This document shows, piece by piece, positions 20,065 to 25,126 of a stretch of 25,126 nt of DNA. The stretch is from Paramacrobiotus richtersi (Eukaryota > Tardigrada > Eutardigrada > Parachela > Macrobiotidae), in the NCBI GenBank assembly GCA_034698045.1, contig JAQGAU010000660.1, positions 1 to 25,126 on the forward strand. Reading direction: 5' to 3'. Both the position numbers and the translations under genes were made by a program. Under the pieces are notes generated by a model. That model made no database searches. It saw only the letters and a list, made by a program, of their open reading frames with translations, and was not told the origin of the DNA. Each line of letters opens with the position of its first letter. Position 1 is the first letter of the stretch.

Positions 20065-20881
20065 TGACAATGGAACCTAGTTAATGCTTGTCTTCGTAAA
20101 CGTCCAACTTTACAATGATCAATTCGGCTATAATCACCATTCGTTTTCATGATAATTTGATGGTGTCTTGTACAACGAAGGGCACTGCGTCGATGCGACC
20201 GGTTAGCGTGCAGCCGCACGGTAAATGTAAACAACTAACTGTGTGCAGTATGGAATAAAAAAATGAACTAAATGCGAGCAAGCGGAGTAGTTCAGTTATA
20301 AAAAGATTTTGTCCACTTGGCGTTTCTAACTGCTCGTTTGGTTTCGGACAATTTAAGTGTACTCGTTGTATACGTACCGTGTACTGTACATGTCAGGCAC
20401 TATACGGTATAAAGTGAACAATGACTTCAAAAGTACCTGTCGCAACAAATGCAACTGACGCCATTTCCACATATTTTGTTGCTATAATCATTTTAGCGTT
20501 ATGAGCTGTCTCATTGGGCTAACAGATTCAGAATGAACACTAAGGAAGCCTGTTGCTGTATGTGTACGAACGCATCTTTACTGTAAAAAGCTGTGTACGC
20601 GAGCGGTGATGTATACGTACGATCGGTAAATGGCATAAAAACCATTTCTGCTACTTAGGGATTTGAAAATTGAAGTGTCCTTTGTTGGATTTATTCGAAA
20701 TGACGTTAAAATAGAAAATCTAGAGCGGAACCCTAATTTGATCGTGATTTGAAGTGTGAAATTGTGAATTTCTGCTTGGTGCATGTTCCACTGTTGGCCA
20801 ACTACTGTAAGTTCAGCGTTTCCTGATCCACAGGCGTTCTGTTGTCTCTTCTTCGCATTTTGCGCGAGTCGAAATGAACTT
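20065..20881. other. 3' flank of peptide gene 2 and spacer
   Basis: The region to about 20330 is the duplicated 3' flank. Beyond it only a 182-codon minus-strand frame (20578-21126) stands out; it consists largely of a short tandem repeat and a dispersed repeat, and I do not call it a gene. Confidence 0.4.
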
Positions 20882-20941
20882 TCTAAATTTTCATCTAAAT
20901 TTTCATCTTCATTTTTATCTAAATTTTCATCTAAATTTTTA
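20882..20941. repeat. Five-copy 12-base tandem repeat
   Basis: Five units of TCTAAATTTTCA with a few substitutions (TCTTCATTTTTA is the third). Since 12 is a multiple of three, it stays in frame on the minus strand and would encode repeated NLDE units. Confidence 0.85.
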
Positions 20942-20970
20942 TCAGACATAAGCTGGATTTGCACTTTCTG

Positions 20971-21085
20971 CACGCATGTGCTCCTGTTGCGTTTTGAACT
21001 TGCGAAACCGAACATCCACATAATATCTGGCACCATTAACGCGTATATGTGGTGCCCGTTAGGCTGTATGAGAACTGCATATTGA
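20971..21085 (+). repeat. Dispersed repeat, copy 2
   Basis: Counterpart of 15547-15650 (see that entry). It lies between the 12-base tandem repeat and the truncated retrotransposon. Confidence 0.55.
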
Positions 21086-21239
21086 ACATGAGAACATTTC
21101 ATGAGAACAAATGTAGGTACAATCATTTAGATATGCGAAACGTGCAGTTCAGTAGTACCTGAAAACAAGAGATGATGATTATCACAAAACAACCTCAAAC
21201 ACACTCTTCGTTCGTATAACCGAAAAGGTGTCGTTTAAG

Positions 21240-23460
21240 TGAACTGCAGGAGGGGCAATCCCATGATTGACATGGGGTCGGCACGTATCGCGACGGTTGT
21301 GCGCCGATAAGTGCATTTCCTGGCCGTTTCTCTCGTGTGGCGTGACGTATCTTTCCGGTCAAAGTCACCAGAAAACGGTGCGCTTCCGGACCCAATTTAT
21401 TGTTTCTCCGCATGCGCACGAGTGCACTTCACAAATTGGCAGACCGAGCCGAAGTCCCACAGCGATACGGACGGTAATATTATCCATATGATTGCCAAGA
21501 GTGGAAACAGGTAGTGCATTCAGCCACGATCCCGAATACCGAGACGAAACAGCCAACATCCGAGCTCTGCCATGTTCCGAGGAGGACTGCAAAATGTCAT
21601 TAGAAATCCTCTCAGCCAAAGGCAAATCCCATGCTTTCTGCTTCGTCCGGGTGGTAATTTCTGGAAATGGCTACAGCGCTCGATCAGACCATTGCTGCAT
21701 TGGCTCTTGTAGTACCGCGGTGGCGTCGTACTCGGGAAAGATGCGCTTCACGATGTTCACTGTTGAATGCACTGAGGCTAAATATCCAGGCAATGCCAAC
21801 TGAGCCAGCGATCTTGTGCCAATACCTCCCAAGGAGACTGGTAAAGATGCTTTATCCCAATCCTTCTCGGTCAGTCAGTTATTCGTCAGTTCCGATATTG
21901 CATTCTTCAACAGAGCATCATAATGCGCAAAAACAGAGGGCTTCTTCCAAGCGACGGAGGTGTGAATAATGTATACCAATCTTGAAATCCCCAGCGAGCG
22001 CGATAACAAAAACAGCGCCTGATGATGCGACAACAGCTTTAACCGGCCAGTCATACGCTGCAGTTTCGTGGTTTTCTTTTCCATCACTGACTCGACAGCT
22101 TTCTCGAAAACAGGCGCCCCTAATAATGTAAGATCGTTCTTGCTGCGCAGAACAACTTGCGGAGCGAAAGAGTGTAGTTCCTCGACTATGGCATCAAATT
22201 CAACATTGGCGTCACCGATGAACAGTTCATTTCCCGAAATTAAGCCCTAAGCCAGTTTCCCCTCCGCCGTCCCTTATTCGCTTGAGATCCCCTAACACCT
22301 TTTCAGCAGGACCAGCCACTGAACCATCGTCCAAATACCACAGATTAAAGGGAGACTGAAGGGATTCGGACAAGGACTTCACAACGAGACAAAACAAGAG
22401 CGGACCCATTGGATCACCCTGCTGGACTCCAGTTTCGCACAGTAAAATGTCCTCTCCATTGCCTAAATAACTGGTCTGACCGTACATTTCCTCCACCAGA
22501 ACGTAATACTCTGGCATGTACTTCTGCACGGCACTCAGTAACTTATCCCTCTGTACGATATTAAAGGCATTTTTGAAATCCATCTTTAGGAATACACCGC
22601 CGCCTTCATGTTGAGTCATGTACGCTCGAGCAGAATGAACTGCCGCTTCGGTGCCACCTCTGATTCCATATCCCACTTGGTTCGGCAGCAACAAGTCAAG
22701 CATGGTTAACACTTGTCTCCGGACCGCCACCTTACATATCATTCGCCTCGGCGTGGAACCGCAAGCAATGGGCCTCACTCCTCCACCAGGCTTATTCAAC
22801 GCGGTCAACGCTGCTCCAAAGAAGACGGGTTTTATACTGCTTGGAACTTTACCATGAAGAACCAAGGTTCCCAAATCTGCTAAGGAATTGAGTGAACGCT
22901 GGGCCACATCGCTCCGTTGCTGGACCATTTCCCTCAGGTGTTCCGCTGTAATTCCGTCTAAACCACCTGCTGTACCACGCGGAAATGATTTAAGCGCTTC
23001 TAATATCTCAGAACCAGTGACAGGTTCGGGTAGAACTGGGGTGACGGGCGGTGGGGGGGCTGCATAATTTAGGGATGCATGGGGGTGCTTCTCCTGAAGC
23101 GCGGCCAACGTAGCTGCATTGCTTGGCGCTATACTTTCATCCGATGCTATCAAGCGTACCGCTCCTGCGATGCTTCCTTTCGAAGTTTCCGGTCTACAGC
23201 TCTGACTAAATGTTGCTCGGCAGAAACGGGCTTCTTTGGCATACGAGGCTTGTAAGGAAGGACCACCGTCGTCTTCGTGAGACCATTTTTGACAGCTTGG
23301 GCTAAGGACACTTTCCTCCCATCAACTGGCTCCTTGTCAGGAAGAGTCAAGTGACGGTATCCAAAAGTTAATAATTTCCCCCAAGAATCGAAATCGTTTT
23401 TACCAACAACAGCGGAAACACCTATCTTGTGGAAACACAGCGGAAACACCATAGAGAAAG
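21240..23460 (-). mobile_element. Truncated non-LTR retrotransposon, inactive
   Basis: The minus strand carries, in order, an N-terminal piece (23452-23150, with FDSWGKLLTFGYRHLTLPDK), the reverse transcriptase (23153-22227), the region after it (about 22230-21677) and the stretch leading to the cysteine finger (21670-21396, SWLNALPVSTLGNHMDNI, VRIAVGLRLGLP, SCACG). Lesions are a frameshift near 23175, a frameshift near 22232, in-frame stops at 21875-21877 and 21671-21673, and a frameshift near 21395. After that the finger and endonuclease parts are unreadable and the copy ends near 21240. The 5' end is also missing. It cannot move on its own. It differs clearly from the copy at the right edge, so the two are separate lineages. 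Confidence 0.85.
22227..23153 (-). pseudogene. Reverse transcriptase core of the truncated retrotransposon
   Basis: A 308-codon open stretch contains the ordered motifs of a non-LTR reverse transcriptase: GTAGGLDGITAEHL; GGGVRPIACGSTPRRMICKV; FLKMDFKNAFNIVQRDKLL with the catalytic aspartate; GVQQGDPMGPLLFCLVVKSL; and LWYLDDGS with the paired catalytic aspartates. In the intact element this enzyme would copy the element's RNA at a nicked chromosomal target. The frame is cut off at both ends by frameshifts (about 23175 and 22232), so no functional protein is expected. Lesions flank the core but spare it. Confidence 0.88.
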
Positions 23461-24285
23461 CCTATCTTGTGAGCAACTGTTGGTATGCCAGAACAAAAAG
23501 AATTAGCTGGGTTGCTGTTTGAACTGCCTGCAAGTTAATTTATTCGCTCGGAATGGGACTGTTTAGATAGTTTTTTGAGTCCCGCATGGTGGCTGACTTT
23601 CAGACATTTCGACCTGTTCATAAACGCACAGAGTGGCTGTAGTGTCTGGTGAAATCTGTTAAATAAGTTGACAGTTTAGAGCCACATGGGCTGATAATCA
23701 ATCACAGTAAAAAAAAAATATTATTAACTGAATCTATGAATACTGCATACCCAGTGTTGTTCAATAGTTTCCCTAGATGGACTACGTTTCCGGTTTCCTT
23801 GTGACCCGTGGTGTCGACGTCTGTCGCACGGACAATAATACAGGACAATAATACTGCACAATAAGAACACGTGTTAACTAATACCAGTTACTGGATCATG
23901 ATTAATCCACTTATTGTACGTTTCACTGTTTCAGTAGCACACCTGCCGAATGCGAATGTCTGTCGCAATCATTTGCTACAGTTTAACTTTCTTTCATCCG
24001 CACAGCAGAAATTTTTATCGCTGCTTGCTGCTCTTTTAAATCTGCTCTTCGGAAATGTTTACCAGATGACCTTGCAAGCCAGATGCTATTCGTTAACCAG
24101 AAAAATATTTCTTCGATGATGGTTCAATGTGTTAAGGTCTGTTACAGCCGTAACCACGCTCTGGTAACAGACCCTTTGCGTAAGAAAGAAGCCAATAAAC
24201 ATGTAAAAAGTCGTCTAATTACACAGCCGCAAGGTGAGTTTATTCGGCATAAGCCCGCTTGTACTGCTTTACCAAAGAAAAGCGG
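23461..24285. other. Spacer between the two retrotransposon copies
   Basis: No gene is seen. The junction at 23400-23480 holds short direct repeats (CAGCGGAAACACC twice, CCTATCTTGTG twice), perhaps made during insertion. A 10-base inverted repeat lies at 24136-24145 and 24164-24173 (GGTCTGTTAC and its complement). A minus-strand AATAAA at 24239-24244 lies about 42 bases past the stop of the right-hand element. Confidence 0.45.
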
Positions 24286-25125
24286 TTAAAAAAAGAATTT
24301 GTCCCAGTTAGAGCGGGAAGGGACAGTAGCTAAAATTAGACTAACGTTACCACGCATGATTTTCAAACTTAAACGCTGAAACAGAAAACATGTCGAACGA
24401 CTTTCACCAGTCCTCACGAATAGCTTCTTACCAATCTCTTTATACAATGCTACTGCCTCGACACACCAAACACCAAACGATTCACATGCAAGAGGCACAA
24501 AATTGCAACGCTCCAAAATTGACTTATAGTGGTTCTTTTTCTGCTCAGCTGCTTGCTCGGCGGCTGCGCCGGCGCTTTTGGACGTGGCTCCAACGTAAGT
24601 GCTGCAGACCGTATCCCGAACAGTAACATCCCAAACGAGTGGTTTTCCACGAAACCAGTTCATACTGGTAGCTCCATCGGGGCGCTTACCGTCCTCCCGA
24701 ACAAAACCAGCCGGCTCCGGATATGCTTCGATGCCAGCGTCACTCAAAGAGCGTAGCGTTATGTCATTTATACAGTTATGCCGTTCTCTCCATAATGCTC
24801 CGGCTTTCAGACATGACAACCCGTGTAGTCCGCTTTCAGTAACGTCCTTGCCACAATTTTTACACGCGTGTGGTTGTACAAGTTTTGCTCCCAGCCACAA
24901 CCCCACCGATATCCGGAATGCCTGATCGTCCAACCAATTACCGAAGTACTGTGATGGTAAAGCATTCAACCACACACCAGCATACTTCGTACTCACTGCT
25001 CTCAGGCGTGCTTCAGACTGAGGAGTATCTTTAGCGGTTTCCCACAGACTCTGGACATCTTTCTCAATAACTGCATTGTCCCAGACACACTGATGAACCC
25101 TTGCCAGTTCAGGAGGCTCAGCATC
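24286..25125 (-). CDS. Non-LTR retrotransposon protein, C-terminal part (runs off the right edge)
   Basis: The frame is open from the window edge to a stop at 24286-24288, 279 codons, so the protein is partial at its N-terminus. After WLNALPSQYFGNWLDD and FRISVGLWLGAK comes a CCHC finger (C88-x2-C91-x9-H101-x3-C105, HACKNCGKDV). Then follow RERHN, GKRPDG (D150), PLVWDVTV (D166) and a lysine in ATSKSAG (183). A CCHC finger followed by a PD...D...K arrangement is the layout of restriction-like endonucleases at the C-terminus of R2-type elements, which nick the target DNA. The end (FLFQRLSLKIMRGNVS) appears complete. No lesions are visible in this part, so the copy is younger than the neighbour at 21240-23460 and may be intact outside the window. 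Confidence 0.8.
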   Translation of the reverse strand, partial: DAEPPELARVHQCVWDNAVIEKDVQSLWETAKDTPQSEARLRAVSTKYAGVWLNALPSQYFGNWLDDQAFRISVGLWLGAKLVQPHACKNCGKDVTESGLHGLSCLKAGALWRERHNCINDITLRSLSDAGIEAYPEPAGFVREDGKRPDGATSMNWFRGKPLVWDVTVRDTVCSTYVGATSKSAGAAAEQAAEQKKNHYKSILERCNFVPLACESFGVWCVEAVALYKEIGKKLFVRTGESRSTCFLFQRLSLKIMRGNVSLILATVPSRSNWDKFFF

Positions 25126-25126
25126 G

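Larger units (their letters stand above)
18946..20330 (+). repeat. Tandem duplication, unit 2 (knottin-like locus)
   Basis: This is the second copy of the segment at 16908-18320, in the same orientation and about 2,030 bases downstream. Most differences are scattered substitutions and small indels, plus the absence of the intronic palindromes. Confidence 0.85.

Noticed and set aside
20578..21126. A 182-codon minus-strand open frame
   Set aside because: It is made largely of a 12-base tandem repeat and a dispersed repeat whose other copy (15547-15650) has stops. No recognisable domain is present.
1..25126. tRNA, rRNA or CRISPR-like structures
   Set aside because: No cloverleaf with the usual TTCGA-type arm, no ribosomal sequence and no regularly spaced repeats were seen by eye; a covariance-model search would settle weak cases.

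Overview
The window is nuclear DNA of an invertebrate animal. Coding regions are broken by short GT-AG introns (about 59 to 570 bases), exons are richer in GC than the AT-rich spacers, TATA boxes sit at animal-like distances, and the protein families (BTB-BACK-Kelch, secreted six-cysteine peptides, a non-LTR retrotransposon) are animal ones. The sequence alone does not name the species; an ecdysozoan such as a tardigrade or arthropod is a guess.

Layout, left to right. (1) 1-2325: mostly gene-free, with a decayed retrotransposon tail (585-720), a two-copy short tandem repeat and a purine-rich tract. (2) 2326-3342: copy A of an unrecognised three-exon gene family on the minus strand. (3) 4084-6887 and 7640-10108: two tandem five-exon genes on the minus strand for BTB-BACK-Kelch proteins, with matching exon phases and related upstream DNA containing hairpins. 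(4) 10370-10649: a nested inverted repeat, followed by an orphan plus-strand open exon (10857-11311). (5) 12269-16402: copies B, C and D of the unrecognised family, again on the minus strand, with increasing damage. (6) 16908-20330: a tandem duplication of about 1.4 kb whose two units, about 2 kb apart, each carry a plus-strand gene for a small secreted knottin-like peptide, with promoter, intron and 3' flank. (7) 21240-25126: two different minus-strand copies of a non-LTR retrotransposon. One is truncated and riddled with lesions but keeps its reverse transcriptase core. The other enters from the right edge with an intact C-terminal end carrying a CCHC finger and an endonuclease-like motif.

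The theme is local duplication and decay: three unrelated families have expanded in tandem, and the BTB-Kelch pair lies inside the array of the unrecognised family. No pathway links the genes. The most novel item is the family ending in FC(V/I)DHPYAWDR and GLCRxCxRPWQ, which I cannot assign to any known domain. Exon structures were inferred by eye from splice signals and paralogue comparison, with no transcript evidence.
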